DNA of 64,000 nucleotides from contig NZ_JBISEP010000003.1 in the NCBI RefSeq assembly GCF_044383835.1, positions 62,001 to 126,000 of the forward strand, given 5' to 3'. Under the pieces are notes generated by a model that saw only the letters and a list, made by a program, of their open reading frames with translations, did not search any database and had not been told where the DNA came from. The translations under genes were made by a program, and so were the position numbers. The stretch comes from Paraliobacillus sp044383835. GTDB taxonomy: Bacteria; Bacillota; Bacilli; Bacillales; Amphibacillaceae. This document shows, in pieces, positions 8,997 to 16,714 of this stretch; the first letter of the stretch is position 1, and each line of letters begins with the position of its first letter.

Positions 8997-9644
8997 ATGG
9001 CTGATACACATCGCTTCTCAAAAGGTGAGGAAATTGCCAATTCAATTACACATGGAATTGGGGCACTAATTAGTATTGCAGCATTAGTATTATTAGTTGT
9101 TTTCTCATCATTACATGGAAATACTTGGCACATCGTCAGTTTCACGTTATTCGGAACGACAATGGTACTACTTTATACTTCATCCACACTTCTACATAGT
9201 TTACCAGAAGGAAAGGCGAAAGATATATTTGAGATTTTAGATCACTCATCTATTTACTTTTTTATTGCGGGAACATATACACCATTTCTTTTTGTAGTGG
9301 TACAAGGCGCTGCTGGTTGGACTTTATTTGGAATTGTATGGGGATTAGCAATCGGTGGTACAATTTTTAAAATTTTCTTTGTGAAAAAATTCATCTTTGT
9401 TTCTACCTTTCTTTACATTGTAATGGGATGGCTGATCATTTTCACTTGGGGATCACTATCAGAAAAACTACCGACCGCAGGAATAGCCCTTCTTGTGACT
9501 GGAGGAATTTTGTATACAATTGGTGCAATTTTTTATATGTGGCGTTGGTTTAAATTTCACCATGCGCTTTGGCATCTATTCGTACTTGCAGGAACGATTT
9601 TACATTTTTTCTGTGTGCTCCTCTATGTGCTACCGATTAAATAG
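8997..9644 (+). CDS. Hemolysin III / PAQR family membrane protein
   Basis: About 215 residues with seven hydrophobic helices. The PAQR metal-site residues are present: THGIG near residue 24, SSTLLHSL in helix 2, DHSSIYFFIAGTYTPF in helix 3 and ALWHLFVLAGTILHF in the last helix (paired His). The family includes B. subtilis YplQ; the name hemolysin III comes from B. cereus, and the physiological role is unsettled (membrane fluidity or hydrolase activity is suspected). I start at ATG 8997, about nine bases after AAAGGA; a TTG at 8979 is inside that ribosome site. Confidence 0.9.
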   Translation: MADTHRFSKGEEIANSITHGIGALISIAALVLLVVFSSLHGNTWHIVSFTLFGTTMVLLYTSSTLLHSLPEGKAKDIFEILDHSSIYFFIAGTYTPFLFVVVQGAAGWTLFGIVWGLAIGGTIFKIFFVKKFIFVSTFLYIVMGWLIIFTWGSLSEKLPTAGIALLVTGGILYTIGAIFYMWRWFKFHHALWHLFVLAGTILHFFCVLLYVLPIK

Positions 9645-9647
9645 ACG

Positions 9648-9775
9648 AAAAAATCCAACTAAATACCGACGATATAGTTTGCTCCCTTATCTAGTAAAAA
9701 AGAATTTTTATTCATTCTTCATTCACTATAGCAGGGAGCAGTTCAATCAACGACGCTTAGTTGGATCTTTTTTTA
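9648..9775. terminator. Long imperfect palindrome, convergent terminator region
   Basis: Two arms of about 45 bases (9648-9695 and 9722-9775) are imperfect reverse complements, sharing TCCAACTAA, a CGACGA-like block, GCTCCCT and a T-rich end on each outer side. The right arm includes the last codons and stop of the helicase. Inside, AAGAAT/ATTCTT gives a second hairpin with a T run on the minus strand. It probably ends transcription from both convergent genes. Confidence 0.7.
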
Positions 9776-10886
9776 TCAGCTTTCCTTTTCGTAACATAGT
9801 TTCTACCAAGTTGATTTCCAATTTCTTTGCTGTCTGATTTAACTGACGAACTTCTGAATTAGTCACCAATGATAAGACAATACCACCGTCTGACCCAACT
9901 CGCCCTGTTCTTCCAGCTCTATGAAGATAATGATTCGGATCTCTTGGTACATCAACTTGAACCACATATGCCAAATCTTTCACATCTAACCCTCTGGCTG
10001 CCACATCAGTAGCTAATAATAACTGTGTTTCACCTTTGACGAATTGACGAATTGCTTTTTCCCTTTTTTGTTTAGATAACTCCCCATGTAAAGCCTCAAC
10101 CGCAATACCTTGATATGCTAATTTATCTGCAATGACTGCTAAATTACCACTATCTCTAAAAAACACAAGTAGTTGCTCATCTAAATGACGTGCCAAACTT
10201 CGCAGAATATCAATTTTTTCACGTTCTTCACTCACAATATATTGATAAGAAACCTTCGGGGTGCCGGCTTCTTCATTATTCACACGGATAACCTCAGGTG
10301 TTACCATATATCTGTTCGCTTCTTCTGCTAACCCTTCTGAAATTGTAGCTGAAAACAGTAATAATTGGCGTTCTTTTGGCGCTGATTTTATAATACCAAA
10401 CAAGTTATTTCGATGCTCTGGAACCAATAATTGATCTGCTTCATCTAAAACGATCGATTTTAACACATGTACTTTTAATTTTTTTTGTTTGATTAGTTCA
10501 AGTACCCGACCTGGCGTGCCAACAATGATTTGTGGCTTTTTCTTTAACTTCTCAATTTGTCGTTTGATATTTGCTCCGCCAATCACCATCATACTTGACA
10601 TCTCTGCGTATGTCGTCCATTCCTGAATTAACCGATGGATTTGAGCTACCAATTCATGCGACGAGGCAAGAATTAATACTTGCGCCTGTTTTTGTTCAAC
10701 ATCTATTTTTTCTAATAATGGTAGTAGATAAGCGAGCGTTTTCCCACTCCCAGTCGGAGAAATCCCAATAACGTCCTTGCCGTCTTTTATCATTGTATAG
10801 GTTCTTTCTTGAATAGGTAAAGGGGTGGAAAATCCTGATTTTTTCCAAGCTTGTTGTAAAAATGGTTGTAATGTATCGACGAACAT
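9747..10886 (-). CDS. DEAD-box RNA helicase (YfmL-like)
   Basis: About 379 residues, just the two RecA-like domains with almost no C-terminal extension, as in B. subtilis YfmL. Motifs in order: Q-motif GFSTPLPIQERTY, Walker A SPTGSGKT, PTGRVLEL-type Ib (VGTPGRVLE), DEAD box VLDEADQL, SAT in LFSATISE, motif V ATDVAARGLDVKDL and motif VI HRAGRTGR. These enzymes remodel rRNA during ribosome assembly or aid RNA decay. The start is ATG 10886 after GAAGGAGAT; the frame upstream to 10931 has no ribosome site. Confidence 0.92.
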   Translation of the reverse strand: MFVDTLQPFLQQAWKKSGFSTPLPIQERTYTMIKDGKDVIGISPTGSGKTLAYLLPLLEKIDVEQKQAQVLILASSHELVAQIHRLIQEWTTYAEMSSMMVIGGANIKRQIEKLKKKPQIIVGTPGRVLELIKQKKLKVHVLKSIVLDEADQLLVPEHRNNLFGIIKSAPKERQLLLFSATISEGLAEEANRYMVTPEVIRVNNEEAGTPKVSYQYIVSEEREKIDILRSLARHLDEQLLVFFRDSGNLAVIADKLAYQGIAVEALHGELSKQKREKAIRQFVKGETQLLLATDVAARGLDVKDLAYVVQVDVPRDPNHYLHRAGRTGRVGSDGGIVLSLVTNSEVRQLNQTAKKLEINLVETMLRKGKLIKKDPTKRR

Positions 10887-11232
10887 AATGATCTCCTTCA
10901 GTAAGAACTGTATTTTTAATAGTTTATCCAACTATATCACAAAAACGAAAGAGAAATAAGTGCACTATAATATTGAAAAATAAGTCAAGCATATAAAGTA
11001 GCAATAATGAGAAGAAATGCATCGCAAAGCTGTAAATAGATAATTGAAATAGAGCAAGGGGGGATAACGCTAATATCTCTTTTTTGTCTGAATATATACA
11101 CATTTCTTTATTTTTGCCGAAGATAGTATAAAGAAGCGTTTTATTTCCTTCTATAAAGAGAAAGGGTGAACAAACATAATATAGAAATAAGTTTAAAAAT
11201 AAATTTTTCCAAGGAAACGAAGGGGGTTGCTT
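10887..11232. other. Intergenic region upstream of the chemoreceptor
   Basis: No gene seen. AT-rich leader between divergent genes. A possible sigma-D promoter is listed separately. A TCGCAAAGC string near 11019 recalls part of a c-di-GMP aptamer, but the rest of the aptamer is absent. Confidence 0.5.
11097..11123 (+). promoter_or_regulatory. Possible sigma-D type promoter of the chemoreceptor
   Basis: TACA, a 15-base spacer and GCCGAAGA resemble the motility sigma-D consensus (TAAA, 14-16 bases, GCCGATAT). Chemoreceptor genes are usual sigma-D targets. Match is partial. Confidence 0.4.
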
Positions 11233-13014
11233 ATGAACATTTTATCAAAACTAAAATTCAAATTACCACTTATCGTGCTTTTATTATTAATTATACCTTT
11301 AACAGTTGTCGGAATTATTTCCTTTAACAAAACAGCAATATTAGAGAAAGCCATTATTGAAAAAGAAAATATCGAAGCCTTCTCATCCAAATATGAAGAC
11401 ATTTTTCAAGAATACGAAGCAAAATTAAAACAAATGGTGGAAATGGAAGAATTTCAAGTCAATCAAATTAATCCACCTGAATCAGAAGAAGAATATACAA
11501 ATATGCCTCGAGCGAACAATCCTGCGCTGACTAGTTATTATGAATCTTTTTTATCCGAACTAGCTATCAAGGATAACTTCATAATGAATCTATATGTCGG
11601 TACACCAGAAGGCGCATTGTATTTGCACCAAGTTGATGATTCTGCTAATTTATCAGGTTATGATTCAACAACAACAGATTGGTACCAGCTTGCTGTCAAT
11701 GCTCAAGATGAAGTAGCTTGGACAGATCCGTACATCGATACTGGCAGCGGAAAGTCTACCATTACACTCGCTAAAACCGTAAAAAATGAGGATGGCGACA
11801 TTGTTGCAGTAACTGCAATCGATTTTGAAATGTCACGACTGGCAACGATGATTCGTAAAGATATTCTGATAACAACTTTTATCACATTGGGGGTTTCAGT
11901 CGTTATTGCCATGGTTATCTTCATTTTCCTTATACGCTCGTTATTGTTCAACATTTCAACTCTTAAGTCCGAAATGAACCGATTAGCTGAGGGCGATTTA
12001 ACAGGAGAAAAGGTAGTTACGAAATCTAAAGACGAATTTGTAGATTTAGCTGAATCAGTCAATACAATGAAAGACAACTTATATGAAATGATTAACCATT
12101 TAAGTAATGTGACAACAAATGTACACAAACAAAGTGATCATTTATCTCACTCATCAAATCAAGTAAGAGAAAGTAGTGAACAAGTCGCAGCAACAATGGA
12201 AGAACTTTCATCAGGTGCAGAGTCGCAGTCTAATCATGCGGTTGATTTAGCAACAGCAATGCAACAATACAATCAAACCGTCACACAGGCCACGAAAAAT
12301 AGCACTAGTGTGGCAAAAAACTCGGATCAAGTGATTCAATTAAGTGATGAAGGAGCTAAACAATTAGATCTATCAGTTGAACAAATGAAAGAAATCTATC
12401 AATTAGTTCAAGACTCATTTAATAAAGTTAAAGGATTAGATCAACAATCTATTGAAATAGAAAAAATTGTTTCTGTTATTCAAGATATTGCAGAACAGAC
12501 GAATCTATTAGCACTTAATGCTGCAATTGAAGCCGCTCGAGCAGGTGAAGAAGGTAAGGGATTCGCAGTAGTCGCTGATGAAGTTCGGAAGTTAGCAGAG
12601 CAAGTTAGCAAATCTATTACTGACATTACAACCATTGTTCAATCGATTCAGATAGAGTCGAATCAAGTTGCACATTCCTTAGAAGCGGGGTATTCTGCCG
12701 TTGAAAAAGGATCGAATCAAATCCAAAAAACTGGACAAGCATTCCAAGGAATTAACCAATCCATTACTGACATGGTTGGAAAAGTACACACTATCGCCAA
12801 TGATTTACAAACAATCGCTTCAAATAGTCAAAAAATGTATACGTCAGTGGATGAAATTGCTGCTATCTCCCAAGAATCTGCAGCAGGTATTGAGGAAACA
12901 GCAGCATCTACGGAAGAGACCAATACTTCTATGGAAGAAGTAGCTAAAAGTGCTGACGAATTAGCCCAACTAGCTAAAAGTTTACAAACACAAGTCGACC
13001 AATTTAAATTATAA
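11233..13014 (+). CDS. Methyl-accepting chemotaxis protein
   Basis: About 593 residues. An N-terminal membrane helix (residues about 9-27), an extracellular dCache-like sensor (about 35-205; WTDPYIDTGSGKSTITLAKTV segment), a second membrane helix (about 212-236), a HAMP linker (RLAEGDLTGEKV), and the long cytoplasmic signalling coiled coil. The hairpin tip AEQTNLLALNAAIEAARAGE is the CheA/CheW-binding region and is nearly invariant; Glu/Gln-rich flanks are methylation sites. The dCache ligand cannot be told from sequence; amino acids are common ligands. Start at ATG 11233, six bases after AAGGGGG. It is monocistronic. Confidence 0.95.
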   Translation: MNILSKLKFKLPLIVLLLLIIPLTVVGIISFNKTAILEKAIIEKENIEAFSSKYEDIFQEYEAKLKQMVEMEEFQVNQINPPESEEEYTNMPRANNPALTSYYESFLSELAIKDNFIMNLYVGTPEGALYLHQVDDSANLSGYDSTTTDWYQLAVNAQDEVAWTDPYIDTGSGKSTITLAKTVKNEDGDIVAVTAIDFEMSRLATMIRKDILITTFITLGVSVVIAMVIFIFLIRSLLFNISTLKSEMNRLAEGDLTGEKVVTKSKDEFVDLAESVNTMKDNLYEMINHLSNVTTNVHKQSDHLSHSSNQVRESSEQVAATMEELSSGAESQSNHAVDLATAMQQYNQTVTQATKNSTSVAKNSDQVIQLSDEGAKQLDLSVEQMKEIYQLVQDSFNKVKGLDQQSIEIEKIVSVIQDIAEQTNLLALNAAIEAARAGEEGKGFAVVADEVRKLAEQVSKSITDITTIVQSIQIESNQVAHSLEAGYSAVEKGSNQIQKTGQAFQGINQSITDMVGKVHTIANDLQTIASNSQKMYTSVDEIAAISQESAAGIEETAASTEETNTSMEEVAKSADELAQLAKSLQTQVDQFKL

Positions 13015-13196
13015 AAAACAAATGCTCAAACATTCGCTTAGTGATATACGGACTAAACCGAAACGTAGGAGATAACGAAAACACAGCGACACAACAATCG
13101 ATTTTAACTTACCGTACGTAGGTTTAGCTAGACATAGATAATCTTAATATCTATCAAGAAACAGCATGTTTTATCATTTACTAATGAACGAAACAT

Positions 13197-13235
13197 ACTG
13201 GGACAAGGGGCTTACCTCATGTCCCAGTTTTTCTT
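13197..13235 (+). terminator. GGGACA-family hairpin terminator
   Basis: CTGGGACA and TGTCCCAG pair around AAGGGG...CCTC and are followed by TTTTT on the plus strand. It belongs to the recurrent hairpin family seen elsewhere in the window. It is about 180 bases after the chemoreceptor stop and could terminate it. Confidence 0.75.
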
Positions 13236-13806
13236 TTACTGTTAACGAATCGTTTCGCTTTGTCCCATTTATCTCCTGCCTTAATATCATTCGCTTCACT
13301 TCTATAATATGATACATAATCGATGAAACGTTCACTATTTTTTGATGTATAAGGAGAGTCTAACTGTATGATTCCGAATAACAATAAGCGAACCATCAAA
13401 CAATTCAAGTTATTCACCTGTTTCTTGGTACATTCTCTTGTGATATACCGTAATAAAATAGGTGTGTCATTTCAACCCTATCTGCCACCTTCAATTAATC
13501 ACTAGTTTTCAAGAAGATAACAGAGATAAAATGAGCTAACAATCATTCTAATAGATGTTTTCCTTATCTATTTATATCAATCGTCCAAATAAATAACCCG
13601 AACGTTGATTCATTAGTAATTACAACTACACACACTCCCTTACTGGAAAAAATAATGCGCTCATTTTGTTTTATCCCCTATTCGCATGCATACCTATATC
13701 ATGAAATTCAACAAATACTACTCAATCAATTGAACATTGCCATACTTAGCGCTATGCAATTAAGGTATTGGGTTGCTTAGTTAATATTAAAAAAATTCAG
13801 AATAAC

Positions 13807-13835
13807 TTGACAATATTAATGAATACCGATATGAT
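13807..13835 (+). promoter_or_regulatory. Sigma-A promoter of the S-box symporter gene
   Basis: TTGACA, a 17-base spacer and TATGAT, ending 18 bases before the first aptamer base; near-consensus housekeeping promoter. Confidence 0.85.
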
Positions 13836-13852
13836 TAGTAGAAATTTAATTA

Positions 13853-13960
13853 TTCTTATCCCGAGTGGTGAAGGAAACTGGTCCTATGATCCCACAGCAA
13901 CCATTTGTCTCGAGCAAATAAGGTGCTAAATCCAGCAGCTAATCAGCTGAAAGATAAGAA
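13853..13960 (+). promoter_or_regulatory. SAM-I riboswitch (S box) of a sodium:solute symporter
   Basis: P1 arms TTCTTATC (13853-13860) and GATAAGAA (13953-13960) enclose the S-box core: CGAGTGGTGAAGGAAACTGG, TCCTATGATCC, CAGCAACC, then AAGGTGCTAAATCC. The core keeps the kink-turn and the CAGCAACC/GGTGCTAAATCC pair of the class. A terminator hairpin follows. A near-consensus promoter lies just upstream. Confidence 0.94.
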
Positions 13961-13992
13961 GGAATTTTTCCTGTTTGGAAATAACCAAAAAG

Positions 13993-14034
13993 AAAACCTT
14001 CTTCTTAAGCATTAGCTAAGAAAGAAGGTTTTTT
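13993..14034 (+). terminator. S-box controlled terminator
   Basis: AAAACCTTCTTCTTA pairs with TAAGAAAGAAGGTTTT and is followed by Ts. It lies between the SAM aptamer and the symporter start. Confidence 0.93.
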
Positions 14035-14075
14035 CGTTTGTAAATAGTCTGCTTATAAAATAAAGGAGTGATTAT

Positions 14076-15710
14076 GTGACAGAATATGGTGCTTGGATGA
14101 TTGGTTTTGCTCTAATTTATACTTTGCTTTTAATTATTGCTGGTAATGTAGCTCGAGTAAAAGCATCCAGTGGAAGTAATTTTTTTGTTGGCGGTCGAAA
14201 TTTTCGATGGTGGACAGTTGCATTTTGTATTACTGGCTTATTCTCAGGGTCAACTTATATTTCGATTGTGGAATTATCTTATCTTACAGGTATTTCTGCT
14301 ATTTGGTATGGCATTGCTGAAACGGTTCAAGTTTTAATTATTGCATTGTTAATGATTAAGTCATTTCGCAAACGTATGATGGTTACCGTATCTGGATTAA
14401 TTGGTGATCAATTTGGTCGAGCTGCCAAAGGAATTGCTGGATTAATTACTGCTTTTGCTTTTCCAATGTGGTCGGTTGCAACTGCTATCGCCTTTGCTTC
14501 TGCACTAAATGTGTTTACAAATATTTCTCTTAGTGTCTCGATTGCATTTACAGCTATTTTATTGTTTATCTATTTACAAGCTGGGGGAATGTGGTCGGTT
14601 GCTTTCACACAAACAATGAACAGTACTGTATTTTTGAGCATGTTTATTATTGGCACGATCGCTTTTTTTATTAACCCAGGTATAGAGGGTTTAGTGCAAC
14701 TTGCTCAAACTAATCCATCCATGTTTCATTTCGATGCAGTAGGGATTCAAGTAATTGTTGCATGGTTTGGCACTTTTTTAGTAAATGTCATTTTAGCACA
14801 AGCTGCATTTCAAATGGCTTTATCCTGCAGAACACCTGAAGAGGGGCAAAAAGGGGTAATCGGAGCTGTTTTTCTAGGTATTCCTTTTATTATATGTGGT
14901 ATTCTATTTGGTTTAGCAGCGGCAATCGTTATTCCAGGAGAAACACTTGGATTAGTTGCCTTACCAAAATATTTAATGGAAGTTTTACCTGCCCCCTTAG
15001 TTGGATTGTTTTTCTTGGGAATTTGGGCTTGTGCATTGAGTTGGGGAGCACCATGTCAATTTTCTGGTGCTACTAGTTTGGGAAAAGACGTAGGGAGTGC
15101 CATTTTCCCAAATACAACAAGTATACAGTTAGTTCACTATACAAAGCTTTCTCTGCTGTTACTTACAGGGTTAATGATAATATTTGGGTTGCTACGAACA
15201 GAACAATCTGCTTGGTGGAATGTACTTGCATGGACAACAAGAAATGCTGCTACATTTGCTCCAGTAGTTGCAGCATTATTTTGGCCTGTTGTTACAAAAC
15301 ATGCGGTCGTTAGTTCTTTACTCACAGGTTTTGTTACTGGACTACTATGGTATCATTTAGGGGGATGGCAACCTACTGTTTTCTTTTTAGATATTCATCC
15401 TGTATGGATCGGTATGTCTACCAATGTTTTAACAATTATTAGCGTCACCCTTTTAACGAATTATCGGAATATACAGGTATCTTTAAAAAATCATTCAATA
15501 AAAGATTATCTTGCTGTCTACTTTAGTGTAGTGCTGGCTATTTCTACTGTTGTTTTTTTCAAACTATTGCATGAGCTAGGTTTACTAGGCTTATTAGGTT
15601 TTTCAACGATCGTCACCTTATTCCTAACGATCATTTTATTTGTGCGTGAAAAGAGAGAAGTGCAATATTATTCCCAAACAGCAAATGTGCCTATTGATCA
15701 AATGCAATAA
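14076..15710 (+). CDS. Sodium:solute symporter family (SSS) transporter under SAM control
   Basis: 544 residues, about 13 membrane helices, start GTG 14076 after AAAGGAG. The SSS fold is indicated by the N-terminal NFFVGGRNFRWWTVAF segment (the usual F.GGR..... opening), GLFSGSTYIS and the helix 8-9 region. Substrates of this family range from proline and pantothenate to sugars. The S-box leader ties this copy to methionine metabolism: candidate cargo is methionine or a precursor or salvage compound such as methylthioribose. That substrate is inference. It stands alone after the riboswitch, with no enzyme gene on the same transcript to narrow the choice. Confidence 0.88.
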   Translation: MTEYGAWMIGFALIYTLLLIIAGNVARVKASSGSNFFVGGRNFRWWTVAFCITGLFSGSTYISIVELSYLTGISAIWYGIAETVQVLIIALLMIKSFRKRMMVTVSGLIGDQFGRAAKGIAGLITAFAFPMWSVATAIAFASALNVFTNISLSVSIAFTAILLFIYLQAGGMWSVAFTQTMNSTVFLSMFIIGTIAFFINPGIEGLVQLAQTNPSMFHFDAVGIQVIVAWFGTFLVNVILAQAAFQMALSCRTPEEGQKGVIGAVFLGIPFIICGILFGLAAAIVIPGETLGLVALPKYLMEVLPAPLVGLFFLGIWACALSWGAPCQFSGATSLGKDVGSAIFPNTTSIQLVHYTKLSLLLLTGLMIIFGLLRTEQSAWWNVLAWTTRNAATFAPVVAALFWPVVTKHAVVSSLLTGFVTGLLWYHLGGWQPTVFFLDIHPVWIGMSTNVLTIISVTLLTNYRNIQVSLKNHSIKDYLAVYFSVVLAISTVVFFKLLHELGLLGLLGFSTIVTLFLTIILFVREKREVQYYSQTANVPIDQMQ

Positions 15711-15868
15711 ACCAAAGCATAAATATTCGGTTAGCGATGGATGGACTGAATCGATAAATGTTAATTTATCGTATAAAAAGGTGATAGAAATCTTAATAAT
15801 AATTGGATGTAGCTAACTTTAGCATTTGTCGACGTACAACGTCATTGGTAATTTACGCTAAGCAACTA

Positions 15869-15910
15869 AAAAGAGATTAAACCTAGTTAACTAGATTTAA
15901 TCTCTTTTTT
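15869..15910. terminator. Bidirectional terminator between the symporter and thiT
   Basis: AAAGAGATTAAA and TTTAATCTCTTT form a long stem (with AGTTAACT at the tip), flanked by A and T runs, between two convergent genes. Confidence 0.9.
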
Positions 15911-16479
15911 TATATTCGATCTCTTATAATTAATCTTGGTGATGTGCTGATTAGCAAAACAAGTAAAATAGAACAAAAAACAAATGCACCTAACATCGTA
16001 ACACCATTTGTTAAAAATGAGAATAGTACAACATTCATATCTTCTGGCGCATATTCTCCCCAAAAGATAAACCCAGCAACAAAGTGCCAGAAATAGCGAG
16101 CCAAGCTTCCAACAAACGTAGCTACAATAATCCAAACTGCTGTTTTCGTTTTATTAGATGAGCGAAGACTTTTCTGAATAACTGGATAAAATAAACCTGC
16201 AAATCCTATAAATGCAAATGCAATAAAATATTCAATAAATGCCTGAACAGGAGTTAATATATATGCATCGCCTAACACAATTTGCAATAGCCCCCACAGA
16301 AATCCCGCCAGTAAACTTACTTTTATTCCCCAACGAAATGCTAGAATAAATATTGGAATCATAGCAAACGAAATGGAGATAGACGAAGACAACTTTATAG
16401 ATGGGATAAGATCAAACAGAAAAGCTAATGCCCCAAAAATAGATATTTCAATTAAAGCTAGTAATCCTAATTTTTTCAT
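15910..16479 (-). CDS. thiT: Thiamine ECF transporter S-component (ThiT)
   Basis: 189 residues with six hydrophobic helices. ThiT binds thiamine with high affinity and works with the shared ECF energy module (not in this window). Family marks include the PIFILAFRWGIKVSLLAGF segment, GDAYILTP, and the aromatic-rich ARYFWHFVAGFIFWGEYAP, which holds the thiamine-binding Trp and Glu residues. A TPP riboswitch lies upstream, and the ribosome site AAGGGGGA can pair with an upstream segment (see the leader hairpin). Second thiamine locus in the window besides tenA. Confidence 0.95.
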   Translation of the reverse strand: MKKLGLLALIEISIFGALAFLFDLIPSIKLSSSISISFAMIPIFILAFRWGIKVSLLAGFLWGLLQIVLGDAYILTPVQAFIEYFIAFAFIGFAGLFYPVIQKSLRSSNKTKTAVWIIVATFVGSLARYFWHFVAGFIFWGEYAPEDMNVVLFSFLTNGVTMLGAFVFCSILLVLLISTSPRLIIRDRI

Positions 16480-16485
16480 AAAAAA

Positions 16486-16522
16486 TCCCCCTTGTTATAC
16501 AAATCGAAAACCTCAAGGGAGA
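16486..16522 (-). promoter_or_regulatory. Shine-Dalgarno sequestering hairpin of thiT
   Basis: On the minus strand TCTCCCTTG (16522-16514) can form nine pairs, one G-U, with the ribosome site CAAGGGGGA (16494-16486). It follows the TPP aptamer, so TPP probably blocks translation initiation rather than transcription here. No T run follows the hairpin. Confidence 0.75.
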
Positions 16523-16560
16523 ACTAATATATACACACATCGTATTGCATATATGCCATT

Positions 16561-16641
16561 CCACATTCCTGCGCTAGTACTAACTAACAGGTTCAAAGGG
16601 TCAGAACAATGTTCAATCTCAGCTTTTAGCTCCCCTTGTGG
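16561..16641 (-). promoter_or_regulatory. TPP riboswitch (THI element) of thiT
   Basis: Minus strand: CCACAAGGGGAGC, GCTGAGATTG, GACCCTTTGAACCTGTTAG, then TAGCGCAGGAATGTGG. P1 pairs CCACA with TGTGG. All conserved TPP aptamer strings are present. Confidence 0.95.
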
Positions 16642-16714
16642 TTTCTTAATATAGTTTGGTACCAATTGTATCACATTGAAGAAAATAGTAAAGTGAAACA
16701 CCTATTATTTTAAC

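Larger units (their letters stand above)
13015..13852. other. Long non-coding stretch between the chemoreceptor and the S-box symporter
   Basis: No convincing gene. It holds a GGGACA-type hairpin (13197-13235), an imperfect inverted repeat near 13054-13130 (CTAAACC and GGTTTAG ends), and on the minus strand an open frame 13217-13417 that reads plausibly (RFIDYVSYYRSEANDIKAGD) but lacks a ribosome site, perhaps a gene remnant. The sequence near 13035 resembles that near 15728 in an imperfect 30-base match. Confidence 0.5.

Noticed and set aside
11010..11060. TCGCAAAGC string upstream of the chemoreceptor, resembling part of the c-di-GMP aptamer
   Set aside because: The preceding GGCAAAC and GAAA tetraloop segments and the ATGG..GCCG segment are absent.
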